A DNA stretch of 40,343 bases from Saksenaea vasiformis B4078 (GCA_000697055.1 JNDT01001566.1:1-40343), one strand, 5' to 3'; numbered from the stretch's first letter, positions 10,204-21,566 are shown. Program-made: numbers and translations. The notes: generated by a model from the letters alone, not told the origin.

Positions 10204-13200
10204 ATGTTGTCCCGTATTGCCTACCGTTCTAAGCATGTTGCGCGTGCGGCCATGGCTGCCCGCATGAAACCAACTTTTCATGCACGTCTGCCTGCTGTCC
10301 GTCTTCAACACACCTCAAGACCTGCGCAGGCATTCGCTCCTTTGGATACATTTCCACGTCGCCATATTGGCCCCCAGAACGGCGAAGTTAATCATATGTT
10401 GAAGCAAATTGGCGTCAAGGATATCGATGAACTGTTGGCCAAGACCATTCCACCGGCGATCCGGTCTCCCAAACCTCTGGCATTGAAGGAAGGCGTGCCA
10501 GAACGAGAGCTACTCAAAAGACTCAAAGAAATGGCATCCAAGAACAAGGTATTGAGAACTTATATTGGCCAAGGCTATACCGATGTGGTCGTGCCCAACG
10601 TTATTCTACGCAACGTGCTTGAGAACCCAGCGTGGTACACACAGGTAAGCGATCTGACGAAATGTTATACAGTTTTATTGAGATCTGATGGAAATATATA
10701 GTATACCCCTTATCAACCTGAGATTTCCCAAGGTCGTCTGGAATCTTTGTTGAACTTCCAGACAATGGTAACTGATTTGACTGGTCTTCCGATTGCCAAT
10801 GCTTCCTTGTTGGATGAAGGAACAGCAGCGGCTGAAGCCATGTTGATGACCTGGCAAGCAAGTCGTCAGAAGAAAAATGTCTTTGTGGTGGATGAAAACT
10901 GCCATCCCCAGACGATTTCCTGCGTTCAGACCCGTGCAGAAGCCTTCGATATTCAAGTGATTGTGGCTGACGTATTTAATTACAAATTTGAAGATCAAAA
11001 GAAAAATCTTTGCGGTGTATTGTTGCAGGCAGGTTTATTACAACACAGCTTCCAAATAAGGCTGACCACTTTTTTTTTCTTTACAGTACCCAAACACCCG
11101 CGGCGCCGTCCACGATTATGAAGCCTTGACCGCTGCTGTTCATGCTGTCGGTGGACAAGTTGCCGTAGCTACGGATCTGATGGCACTGGCCTTGCTTAAG
11201 GCCCCAGGTGAATTTGGCGCCGATATTGCCTTAGGCAACAGCCAACGCTTTGGCGTTCCGCTTGGTTTCGGTGGCCCTCATGCCGCCTTCTTCGCTTGCA
11301 AGGAAGAGCATAAGCGACGTATTCCTGGTAGAATTGTAGGTGTGTCCAAGGATGTGGACGGCAATGTCGCCTACCGTCTTGCGCTTCAGACAAGAGAACA
11401 GCATATCCGACGTGAGAAGGCAACCAGCAATATCTGCACGGCTCAAGCGCTTCTTGCAAATATGTCAGCCATGTATGCTGTTTATCACGGTCCCAAGGTG
11501 TGTTTGTAACTCTGAAAGGGAAAAGAGGGAAGGAAAGAGAGACTCATGAGAAATTTGATAGGGTATCGAGGCCATCGCCCAACGCATCCACAACCTCACG
11601 GGTATTTTAGCCCAAGGACTCCGAAAGGCAGGCCTTGCTATTGAGAACGACGGTTCATTCTTCGATACACTTGCGATCAAAGTGGATGATTCTTCAGCTG
11701 TTCTCCAGAGGGCATTGGACAAGGGAATCAACTTGCGTACACTCGACAGCAACACCGTATCTCTGACTTTGGACGAGACAGTGACAAAGAAAGATGTGTG
11801 CGACCTCCTTGAGGTGTTTCAAGCTGGTGGCATAGATGACTTTCATGTGGACGCTCTACAATTTCCCCAGGGTCTTCGTCGTACCTCAGCCTATCTTCAG
11901 AACCCAGTATTCAACTCCTACCACTCCGAGACAGAGATGCTCCGCTACATCCACCATTTGGAATCCAAAGATCTTTCCTTAGTCCATTCGATGATCCCTC
12001 TTGGCAGCTGTACTATGAAACTGAACGCCACAAGTGAGATGATTCCTGTTACCTGGCCCGAATTTGCCAACGTGCATCCATTTGCTCCGATCGATCAAAC
12101 CGAAGGCTACCGAGAGATGCTTGGTGAGTTGGAAAATGATCTGGCAGAAATCACTGGCTTTGATGGTGTATCACTGCAACCAAACTCTGGTGCTCAGGGA
12201 GAGTATGCTGGTCTTCGTGCGATCCGAGCATACCATGCCTCGCGAGGCGACGAGAAGCGCAACGTCTGTCTCATCCCAATCTCTGCCCATGGTACCAACC
12301 CGGCGTCGGCTGCGATGGCAGGCATGGAAGTGGTGATTGTCAAATGTGACAATGATGGTAACTTGGATATGGCTGATCTGAAGGCTAAGGCGGAAGCCAA
12401 CAAGGATCGATTGGCTGCAGTGATGATTACCTATCCATCAACCTTCGGCATTTTCGAGCATGGTGTAGCTGATGCTTGCAAGATCGTACATGAATTTGGT
12501 GGACAGGTCTACATGGATGGTGCCAACCTCAATGCGCAGATTGGTTTAACTAAACCGGCGGAGATTGGTGCAGATGTCTGCCATATGAACCTTCATAAGA
12601 CCTTCTGTATCCCTCACGGTGGAGGCGGTCCTGGTATGGGCCCAATCGCCTGCAAATCGCATCTCTCTCCCTTCCTTCCTGGTCACCCTGTTGTCGCTAC
12701 AGGCGGTGAAAAGGCCATTGGTCCCATCTCTGCTGCGCCTTACGGTTCCGCTTCTATCCTTCCCATCTCCTGGGCCTATGTCAAGATGATGGGTGGTCCC
12801 GGTCTGACCACTGCTACCAAATCAGCTTTGCTAAATGCTAACTACATGGCCAGTCGCCTCGCTCCCTTCTACGAAATTCTGTATACCAACGAGAACGGGA
12901 TGTGCGGCCACGAGTTTATTGTTGACATACGCCCCTTCGTACCCAAAGGCATTGAAGCTATCGATGTGGCTAAGAGACTGCAAGATTATGGTTTCCACAG
13001 TCCCACAATGTCTTGGCCAGTAGCAAACACATTGATGATCGAACCAACCGAAAGTGAGAGCAAAGCAGAGTTGGACCGTTTCTGTGACGCCATGATCTCC
13101 ATCCGCTCCGAAATCCAAGATGTCATCGACGGCAAGCTTCCCAAGGATGACAACATGCTCACCAACGCACCCCATTCCATCCGCACTTTGTTGAGTGACA

Positions 13201-13411
13201 ATTGGAACAAGCCTTACAGCAGAGATATGGCCGCATTCCCCATGCCCTATCTCCGCGAGAAGAAGTTCTGGCCCACAGTGTCTCGTGTCGGTAAGTGATG
13301 ATAATTCAAAATGTTAGCTCGCCTTTTCTAATCTATCTTCTAGATGATGCCTATGGTGACCGCAACTTGATGTGCACTTGCCCCTCTCCCGAAGAGTACC
13401 TGAAAAACTAA
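10204..13411 (+). CDS. GCV2: Glycine dehydrogenase (decarboxylating), mitochondrial P protein, 5 exons (991 aa)
   Basis: Exons: 10204-10644, 10702-11028, 11087-11497, 11562-13290, 13344-13411; the sum is 2976 nt, in phase. The P protein is the PLP-dependent subunit of the glycine cleavage complex in the mitochondrial matrix. It decarboxylates glycine and passes the aminomethyl group to the lipoyl H protein. Residues 1 to about 55 are a basic, hydroxylated presequence, followed by [10 protein letters not shown], the usual mature start. The N-terminal half carries [14 protein letters not shown] and [13 protein letters not shown]. The C-terminal half carries [21 protein letters not shown] and [20 protein letters not shown], whose lysine near residue 739 is the PLP Schiff-base residue. 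It ends in [11 protein letters not shown]. Length is typical and the gene looks intact. Intron 2 must use a GC donor. Confidence 0.97.
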
Positions 13412-13641
13412 ATGTAGATCTTTTCCTGCCTTCCTTCCTTACCTTGTTGTACAGTAGAATCCCCATGTATACTAATGGCTTGACCACATCCTTCTTTTTC
13501 CTTTTCTTTTTTCTTTTCTTTTTTCTTTATTTGATTTTTCCCATGACTTTGCGTCTATTTGAAATTATTCGGCGTTACTTCCAGATAAACTGCGCTTTGA
13601 AGTATGTGCATTTGCTGGAACAAGGCCTGTGTCGACCGCAC

Positions 13642-13660
13642 AATAAATCCATACAATAAA
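13642..13660 (+). promoter_or_regulatory. Candidate polyadenylation signals of GCV2
   Basis: Two AATAAA hexamers (13642-13647 and 13655-13660) lie about 230-250 bases after the stop codon, beyond a long pyrimidine run at 13490-13535. Either could direct 3' end formation. Confidence 0.4.
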
Positions 13661-14009
13661 AGCTTGATGAGAAACGCAGGTAGAAAGCATTTTTAACGTA
13701 GCACACAAGGCGTGAATGACTGTAATGTGGTGCTGAGCAAGTATATCAAAGCGAGAGCCATGAAAAAAAACAACACCAGATGATGATAGCATTTGGAGAT
13801 TACCATTTGGTGTCTTTCTTCGCTCCGACCGCAGCTTAATTCTGAGTTGTCGATAAGCAAAAAACGAGATAAGACGAGAGTCGTTGAGATCTTTTTTTAT
13901 TCTTCGAGATGAAGATGGGACTTAACTGTGCCCATCGCATCTCTAATAAGTTATCAACGTGGCTTATATTAAAGACGTTTCACTAACTATGCTCCGCACT
14001 AATTGCTAT
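13661..14009. other. Spacer, no supported gene
   Basis: AT-rich; no coding-like frame on either strand. Confidence 0.5.
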
Positions 14010-14465
14010 TCAATATAGCTTCAGCAACGCTTCTGGTTTAATGTCAGACACGACAAATTCCTTCTGGCACGAACTCGTTAGATTTATTACATGAGCTCCT
14101 TTCGACTGAGGCCGGTGTACCTTGCAAAAAAGTCTCAAATTACTAAATTTTGTAAAGATGTTTCACAATTTTGTACACGATTCTTTGAAGTGGGTACGTA
14201 TTGGCCGATTGCGCTGCTCAACCAGAAATACGCATACATTCTCCAAAACGCCACTGTTGATTGTATCAAGAAGCACGACAGATCGAAAAGATCTTACCAT
14301 TTGATTATAAGAGACATCTAAAAGGAACGTTTGTTTGATTTGTAAAAGGTCTTCCAGAAGAGATACCATCTGACATACTGAGACGTGTGATCTACGCAGA
14401 TGAAGAGCTTGCCGTCCTCCAAACCTGTCTTTATACTTTGAAACAAATTGTCTTAGCGTTTTCAT
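14010..14465 (-). pseudogene. Coding-like minus-strand fragment, unrecognised
   Basis: The minus strand is open for 100 codons from 14465, with amphipathic leucine-rich content (VSLLEDLLQIKQTFLL). After a stop, a second frame carries VINLTSSCQKEFVVSDIKPE and then ALLKLY before a stop at 14010-14012. An obvious GT-AG intron joining the two in phase was not found, so this looks like a decayed 3' end of some gene. No family is recognised. Confidence 0.3.
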
Positions 14466-14636
14466 GGTTTTATTCGTATCTTATCAACAAGACAGATCAA
14501 AAACGCATCCTGTAATATTTCCCGTAATAGTGCATTGCTATCAAGAGTCTCATCGAGACTATTCTTCCTTTTTCCTTTAGGCTTTTGCTATCAATCCTGT
14601 CGGCCCATCTGATTTTCTTGGTGTTCAAATTTAAAC

Positions 14637-14714
14637 CTCTACAGGAAACCGGGTCCTGGTTGACGACTTTCCTCAAGTAAAAAGTTGTCAATCAGTACCC
14701 GGTTTTCTGTAGAG
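14637..14714. repeat. Inverted repeat, 34-bp arms, 10-nt loop
   Basis: Arm 14637-14670 pairs with 14681-14714; 30 of 34 positions match after reverse complementing, and the loop is 14671-14680. The outer end is CTCTACAG / CTGTAGAG. The four mismatches are one transversion-type and three G/A changes, so the hairpin was once closer to perfect. No coding role is visible. Confidence 0.85.
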
Positions 14715-15388
14715 AACTGCATCTAGTGCTCACCAGAGACACTCGACGAATGTTCTGTCTCCCACCTAACTTGTCGTCATTCAACGCAACCCGAACGTTT
14801 ATAGCGTACTGCCACCATGGGACGACCATATCACACAGAGATATTAATCATCTTGGACAGGCAATGAAACTGTCCACATGAATCTTCCAGTTACGGTGCA
14901 ATACTTTATGGAGCCGTGCACGACTGTTTAAACAGAGTGGTTAACTTCCTGATCGACATCGTTTCATCTACAATGGGGTCACACCGATATTGTTTATGGC
15001 TGACGTTCGTAGATCCTCTTATTGGGAGAAGCAGCGTTACATATCATTGGAGCCGCAGTTATAATAGCGTTTGCGCATTATATCTCCAGAGCTTTGAGCT
15101 CCTATGCTACGGTATTATCCTGATCCCTTATGACAGTCGCAATAGAGTGTCATACCTAGCCAGCAAGTCAGGATCGTTCATTTCTTGCCGTCGAAGTGGA
15201 GCAAACCTTGCTGTTCCAACCGTTAGTAAGATGAACTCGGCTCACTGACCGATGCGTCCAATATACCAAATCCTCAGGGGCATCTAAACGAAGTTTTATC
15301 CATACACAACTGTACAACAAGCGTTATTCCATATCTACCAAAGACTCTTGTGAAGGAAGACCCAGAATTCCCGAGGTAGTAGTGGTAA
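14715..15388. other. Spacer with short eroded open frames
   Basis: A plus frame of 110 codons at 14916-15248 has some coding flavour but no recognised domain. It could be upstream coding sequence of the decayed gene at 15389-15899. Confidence 0.35.
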
Positions 15389-15899
15389 TCATTTCAGAGC
15401 GGCTTGGTCGACTATCTTTCTCGTACTGAATCCGTGCTGCACGTGCGATTTCCGCAATATGACTTCAAAAAAGCAACAGGGACACGTGTTACTGAATCCT
15501 CCATTCGAGTCGAAGCAATTCCTGCAAGTACACACTCGTAAAAGCAAGGAGGAAGTCGGGTGGTGAGGCCTAACACGCAGTTGCATATAGAAAAGGGTAC
15601 TGTTGACTTCAATGGAACGATCCCTGATGCGTTAAGTATGTATTTTGTTATGGTAATTCTGGACAACTCATCTTCGAACACAGTCTCGTATTTCAAGCGC
15701 ATGACTTGGGGTAGGTTGCAAAAATACTATACCTTTATCTGTAGTATGGTTCATTTGTGCAAAAAAGCACCATGCTGAGGTGCCACGCGTCGCTTGTGGG
15801 ATTGATAGTGTGGGGTCTCGCATGTATTACTGTCTACTTAGAGAGGCACAATTGAAATGTCTTCTACAAACACTGTACAGCGCATGCCATTTTTTTTGA
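15389..15899 (+). pseudogene. Decayed gene fragment upstream of the Fanzor locus, unrecognised
   Basis: One frame from 15389 runs coding-like to 15710, broken only by TAA at 15539-15541. It contains DYLSRTESVLHVRFPQYDF and, after the stop, VDFNGTIPDALSMYFVMVIL. A candidate short GTAGGT...CTGTAG intron (15711-15744, 34 nt) restores a further open frame with VPRVACGIDSVGSRMYYCLL that ends at TGA 15897-15899. The open block, one internal stop and a plausible junction suggest the 3' part of a recently broken gene. It ends 102 bp before the next decayed ORF on the same strand, so it may belong to the same mobile segment. Confidence 0.4.
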
Positions 15900-16001
15900 C
15901 TCGGTTTCAAAAGATAATGAGCACAGATGATAAACTTTTATTATAAAGGCTGCTGCCATTCTTGCCCAGTTTCCTATTCCTTAACTGCCTTTGTTAACAA
16001 A

Positions 16002-17462
16002 ATGCGTCACCCACGTCAGAAATCAAAGCAGGAGGTGTCGTCAAAAATAATAAAGTTACCAGAAGGGAAGCCGGTGGAGCACCAGAATAAAAAGGCACGG
16101 ATGCAGCCCAAGGGTGATTTGGAAGAAACTCAGAATCACTTTGACGCTGCTTTACGGGAAAAGCTCAGAGGGTACGTGGAGACCATGAATAAATACGACG
16201 AAGATCCCACCGTCTGGGATGAAGAGAAAAAGGCAACCGAAGATGAAAAAATCAAAAAAAAAATTAGAGAAGCTAAAAGAAACACTCATGCACATGAAAC
16301 GTGTTCCTCGAGGGACCTTTGTAAGGGCAGATGAGATGGGGGGCCTCCCAATGGACAGTACCAAGAGAACCTTGGGTTACAAAACCGACTATGCTAAGAT
16401 GTGGAGAGAGTTCGTCGCCAATAACTTCAATGAATACGCTGCAGGCGTTAACCCGCAGTTAAAGCTGTCAAATGTCAAAGAAGTACATATTCGTACTTGC
16501 GATGTTGCACTGCACAAGATCTTGCGACCTGATCTTACAGAAGATATGAGATTGAAATTTAAAAACATCATTGATCTTGCTGCAATTCAGATAACCGACG
16601 ACATTTCTGAACTGGCGGCGCTCGTATGCGCTACTATGTTGACTTATGCCGCAAATGATCCACAGAAGTATTTCGATGTCAGTACCATCCTCCCAGAGCA
16701 TGCGATTCGAAACGCAGACCTTGCCAACGAAGATGGGAAGATTCCGGTCGCCCCATTGACAGTAACAGAAGCTGACTCCAAAGCGAGGGATCTGCTCTTC
16801 ACCTATGCACATGTACAATGTGTACACACGAAGTACCTGGGAAAATCTGCACGAGCAAGTCAATATCCGTTATGGGATGAGCTGCAAATGAATTGTTTCG
16901 GGAACATTCCGAAACCGACGCTTGCGATGTCGATTACAATCAGCAATGCCGTATAGTCATTTGCCACCAACCTAGAAAACGCGTGGAAGGATGGCAAGAT
17001 TGTCAATCGTATATCCGAGTACCTAATCAGGGTCCTTGTACGATTAGAATAGGCCCCAAAGAGAGAGGCAGCCCATATGAACTTGGTAAAATGCTTGGCA
17101 AAGGAGAAGGAAGAGAGGAAGAAAGAGGAAAAGTACAATCGTTCGCGTCACAGATACAACGTTTTTAAGGAAAAAAAAACATCGAGAAGCGACAGCGTCG
17201 ATTAAACGACGCAACGACTATTAAAGAAAAACAGAAACGGGAGACCAGACTCAATAATTCCAGGATTCAGCTGGATCTGATAAAATCAAGATGGAGAGCC
17301 GACGCTGAAGCTCACCGGTTAAAGGAAGCTGCAAAAACGAAAGAACAGACTATAAGCAAACAGCAACTAAACTTGATATTAATTCATCAATCTAGAAGGA
17401 AGCAACTAGATCACCTCCAGGAACAAGCGAGAGTGACGATGAAGAATCAAGAGGATGAATGA
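16002..17462 (+). pseudogene. Decayed charged coding block preceding the Fanzor gene
   Basis: The ATG at 16002 opens a lysine/glutamate-rich frame. It shifts by one base at a run of ten A residues (16254-16263) and continues as a globular region with GTFVRADEMGGLPMDS and then TDYAKMWREFVANNFNEYA, followed by a helical domain to 16953. In-frame stops TAG 16954, TAG 17050 and TAA 17203 interrupt it, yet the frame stays coding-like between them (NLENAWKDGKIVNRISEYL). A further frame change leads to a strongly coiled-coil, Arg/Lys/Gln-rich end that stops at 17460-17462. It may be the N-terminal portion of the Fanzor polypeptide or a separate neighbour gene; the lesions prevent a decision. No known domain is recognised. 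Confidence 0.55.
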
Positions 17463-17658
17463 GAAAAAACAAGAGACAAGAGAAGTCAGCGAGACTTGGA
17501 TAGAATCTTTATTGAATAAAAAGTGTTCCTCTTTTTATAACAAAATCATCCATGGACACAGATAGGTTGGGCTATATTCCATGATTGCACAGATGCTCAT
17601 ATATCCATGATATAGCCGGTATCTATATTGGATCTTTCTTAATGCAGTATTTACAGAG

Positions 17659-20120
17659 GACAGATCGAGAGCGGATCGTAGAAAACTCGGTGAAAGGCAT
17701 TGTATAAAGGAATCCGGGATAAGTGCTAATATGGAAGCAATTGAAAGTCCACAGTCTGTGTTCAAGGTAATTTTGGAGTAGAAATAGGATCTCTTTATGG
17801 TAATGTATCAATCATTGGCTAGCAATGTATCTGACTGTGAATGGAGGATGTTGGAATACAACAGACGAGTGCCACTTTGTTGATGTAAGATATTGTTCAT
17901 TAAAGGATATTATTGACGCGAGAGTCACAGGAGAATGCGGCGTGTAAGTTACTTCAAACTGGAATGGACACGGATGAAGTTGTCGAAGCTCTTGGGTGCC
18001 CTTCGGACGAAGAAAGCGGGGACGAAAAGAGCGAGGATGAAGAAGGCGAGGAGCAGCAGGCAGTAGATGTAACAAAGGAGCCATCGCGGCGACGAATCAA
18101 TTGTATCAAAGCGTTAACCAAGAGGCTCCTATTCTTGGAGACGTCCACGCAGCTGATCGATAAAGCAACCATTGAACGAGAATGGAAAGGCGATCAACCC
18201 GAGGAACGGGAGTTAAAGGCAATAGCGAAAATCCTGGACGCCTTACGTCCATTTGTTTGGACCGCAGGGGGAACTAAGAAAAATCCTGGTTACGCTGTGC
18301 CATTTGTGGTACTTGCCAACGCTATTCTTAGGATAGCCGGATATCCTAAATTCGTGCGGAATATATCACCACATAGGAAGCCTTCGGAAATCTATGCCCT
18401 GCAATTGGACGCAGCTGCAATATACGAACTCTTTGGGTCGCGCACTGGCGATTTCTTTCTATACGATGCGAAGGAGAACGTGATCACGAGCAGCACTCGG
18501 GCTATTCGTAGTAAAGATGCGATATTCAGTTCGTTTTTTGATTTGGAAAAGATTTCGAGAGTATGTAATACCTACGGTTTGACCTTTCAACATCGTTTGG
18601 TAATTTCCCACGGACAAACCGCAATCATCGTCGGGAAGGTCAACGACAACGTTCAGTTTTCAGCCTCGATGTACGAGGAAAGAAAAATTGCGTAAGGATA
18701 ACAGTGAAGTATCATCGCAACAACGATTGGATAAAGACGTCCTTAAAAAACAATTGGAAGAGCATACGTTGTTGGTGAAGAGTTTAGAGGCTGATGTACG
18801 GAGACAGTCCAAAGAAAAACAGAAATCGGAGACGGCGTTGAGAAATGTGAAGTCGATGCGCGACACTGGACGTGAAACCATCCGAGAGCATCAGTCGCAG
18901 AGGTGTGAGGCGATTACCACATTAGAAAATACCAGACCGACGTTAAAGGACGCAAGGAGCGAAAAATACCAAATTGCAAGGCAATTGACGCAAAAGAGCA
19001 AACAAAAAGGGAAGGAAAAACAACAACAAAAGAAGGAAATACAAGGAGTATACCTACATTTCGGAGACCAATTGGTGAAGACTCGGTTGAGCACATTGAT
19101 CTTTCGATTTTAAAGCGAGAAGCGTCAGACAAGGGACGCGAAATCGTGTTCAGTGGAACAGACTACGGCGCTACTGTTATGTCTGTTACAGTGCCACTGA
19201 CATTAGGAAGATTATACTCTACGCCGACGTCTCTTCGACATCTTTCGTGTTTCGAAGGAAGGCATGCATGGGCCTTATAACCGGAAGTACATCATTGAGC
19301 ACTTTCTCCCACGAAAAGCAAATCTGATAACCGCTAAAACGTTGGACATACTCACCTTGTCAAAAAGACACAGATTCTTGAGAGAACAGAGAAAGGTAAA
19401 ATATCTTAGTCAGCAGGTCACTGAGATGTACTTTATTAGAGGAAAGATCCAGGTATCAACGAAATTGAGAAGCAACTTGGTGCATATTCGTTACAATTGG
19501 CTCAAACACCTGAAGAAATAGCCACTTATCAGAATGTGAGTGTAACACAGGCAATTTGCTGATTATAACCTTTGTCATAGATTGCCCGCGAGAGCAGAGT
19601 TAAGCTGCGAGGCTTTTATTGCTCGAATCGTGCAAGCAAGGAAAAACGTACAAGAAAATTGGTAACAAGACGCGTGTACGATCAAGTGACCGCATCCGAA
19701 CGACGGTTCGTTCAGCAAGCATGCACAACACCAAAAGCAATACCGATATTATGTATCGGCAATCAAGGCACCTGCGTCGGCCTCCGAATTAAGGGCCATC
19801 TTCGACGAGGTGGATCCTGGCTGAGACGACGTCATATGAGATACACTATTGTTGCTATCACGGAAGAGTATAGATCGTCACAGACGTGCGCTGTCTGTTT
19901 TAGCTCCGTAGTACGACCGAAAGCTTGTCGGCTTGTTCGTGGGAAGACTCGAATGGTCAATGTTCATGGAGCGTCGCAATGCTTCAACATTAAATGTCCT
20001 GTGTATCGTTGTGGAATATCTACACAAAGTCGCGATGTACAGGCGGCCGTATGCATAGCCTTGTCAGGAGCAAACCAGCTCATAGAAGGGAAGAAGTTGG
20101 AGACCTTTTCACGGTCTTAA
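17659..20120 (+). pseudogene. Fanzor (eukaryotic TnpB-like RNA-guided nuclease), frameshifted
   Basis: C-terminal RuvC/zinc-ribbon signature: RuvC-I SGTDYGATVMS (Asp codon 19161-19163), EEYRSSQTCAVC with Glu codons 19863-19868 and the first zinc pair, a second pair C-x5-C (19980-19997), and RuvC-III SRDVQAA (Asp codon 20034-20036). This order, with the glutamate just before the zinc ribbon, is typical of Fanzors, which cut DNA guided by an omega RNA and move with transposons. Two introns fit in phase: 19396-19439 (44 nt) and 19536-19580 (45 nt). Upstream, 17913-18695 encodes an acidic linker and a helical region, then a coiled coil (18688 to about 19040). Frameshifts lie at the A run near 18685, around 19000-19045 and near 19262; the 5' part before 17913 is heavily eroded. 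The triad survives but the gene as written cannot make a full protein. Confidence 0.85.
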
Positions 20121-20762
20121 ATGCGTCGCAATAAAAAATTGCTCTTGTTCTACTTGAAAATTACAAGCGATATGAAGGAGGTAGAAGCAAATGACTTATG
20201 ACACGCAGCATCTATCATGATCCTCAACGCTACATAGTATCTGGATACTCTACTGTTGCGTAAGATGTATCGCTTATGCTCTTGATTCTCAGCGTGGACA
20301 GTAGCGGTGCTTATGTCGGGAATTTTTTTTATTTTAGGGAAATGGACGTTTCGTTGGAACGAGACAGTACCTTGTCCGTCATGCAGGGTCCAGGAGCACT
20401 CTCTCTTTTCACTCACCGTTTTGCATGTCATTTTGAATGCTACATCCAGTTGTCCTAAAAAAAAAGCATGCACGCCTGCGGACGTCTTAATGACATCACA
20501 TTGTGTTTGCTTTGATTGTGGTTACTTGATTGACGTACCAGATCACTTCCTTTGAAATAGTCCGAACACATAATCTACCTGAGTTCACACGTGTCAAATA
20601 TACTTTCATATCGGACCCGTCCCAATATTTGTGTACTCACTCGGTTTTTCTTGGCTATCGATAAATTTTGCACCGAAATGTAATCCTTTTTACGGCAACG
20701 CAGATCTGTTACTTGCATTCGTATCGGGGACAGCGTTCTTTGTCTCATGCAGAGGGCTTGTA
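20121..20762. other. 3' flank of the Fanzor pseudogene
   Basis: No gene is supported. Minus- and plus-strand frames here overlap each other and lack domains. In known Fanzor loci the guide (omega) RNA is transcribed from the end of the ORF and the 3' flank, so this is where it would be sought. A short stem (AGTATC / GATACT near 20240) is visible but not diagnostic. No terminal inverted repeat pair flanking the locus was found by eye. Confidence 0.4.
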
Positions 20763-21115
20763 AGAGACAGGATACCATTACCTCGTGCAAAGGACGTGTC
20801 AAATATAGGACTCGATTATCCCGTGTTGAAGATACGTTCTTTGTCTCATGCAAATGACGTATCAGTGATCGTATTTTTTTTTATTTCATGCAAACGGTGT
20901 GTTAAAGGTACGGCTTGTTTTATCTCATGCAAAGGCGTCTCGGTGATAGAGTACCATCGTCTCATGCAAAGGATAAATCAGTGATTGGATTCTTTTGACT
21001 CGTACAAACGGTGTCATAAACGGGATTCCGTCATCTCATGCAAAAGATGTGTTGAAGATAGCTTCCTTTTATCTCACACAGAAAGGATGCCTCAGATAGC
21101 GGAAAGTGATGCATA
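20763..21115 (+). repeat. Degenerate ~39-bp tandem array inside element copy 1
   Basis: A core like TCTCATGCAAA recurs roughly every 39 bp (for example near 20845, 20885, 20924, 20962 and 21034), joined by GTGTxxxAAGATA-like linkers. The same array is present in the inverted copy at 32955-33299. Confidence 0.7.
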
Positions 21116-21566
21116 TTTAAAGCGAGCACTTCTTTTTCCTTTTTTTTTTCTTTGGCTCTGTTCTTTTTAACATCCCCAGTACGGATGTCAACTTTTTATT
21201 ACATATCCAGGACCACTCATATTTTTCTGTATCCCGTTTAGGCTGCACGACCGCTGTCCCGAACCGTCTTGGTTGCGTTGGTGCTTATCGCCCTTCACTC
21301 AAGTAAGCAAATATTGTCAAACACTCAGGATCGCTCATTTTCCGCAATAGTTCGCCAGACGTTGCATCGCTTCAAGTCCTCTACAGACCGTTCAAAACGT
21401 GGCCGCTCCCACGCCACTGGGTTCCCCCCGCCATCTCGCCGTCCCCACCGAATCAGGTGCGGGGCAGGCCGCCGTTTGTTGGACGGCCATACCCCTTCGG
21501 GGGGTAAGTAAACGACATCAAAGCATCTCTCATTTACTAACAATGAATTATTTTTTATGCTGCCCG

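Noticed and set aside
20150..20473. 107-codon minus-strand ORF after the Fanzor stop
   Set aside because: Overlaps open plus frames of similar length and lacks any motif; more likely non-coding 3' flank.
15900..20700. Search for terminal inverted repeats bounding the Fanzor locus
   Set aside because: No convincing pair could be found by eye in the flanks, so no transposon boundaries are claimed.
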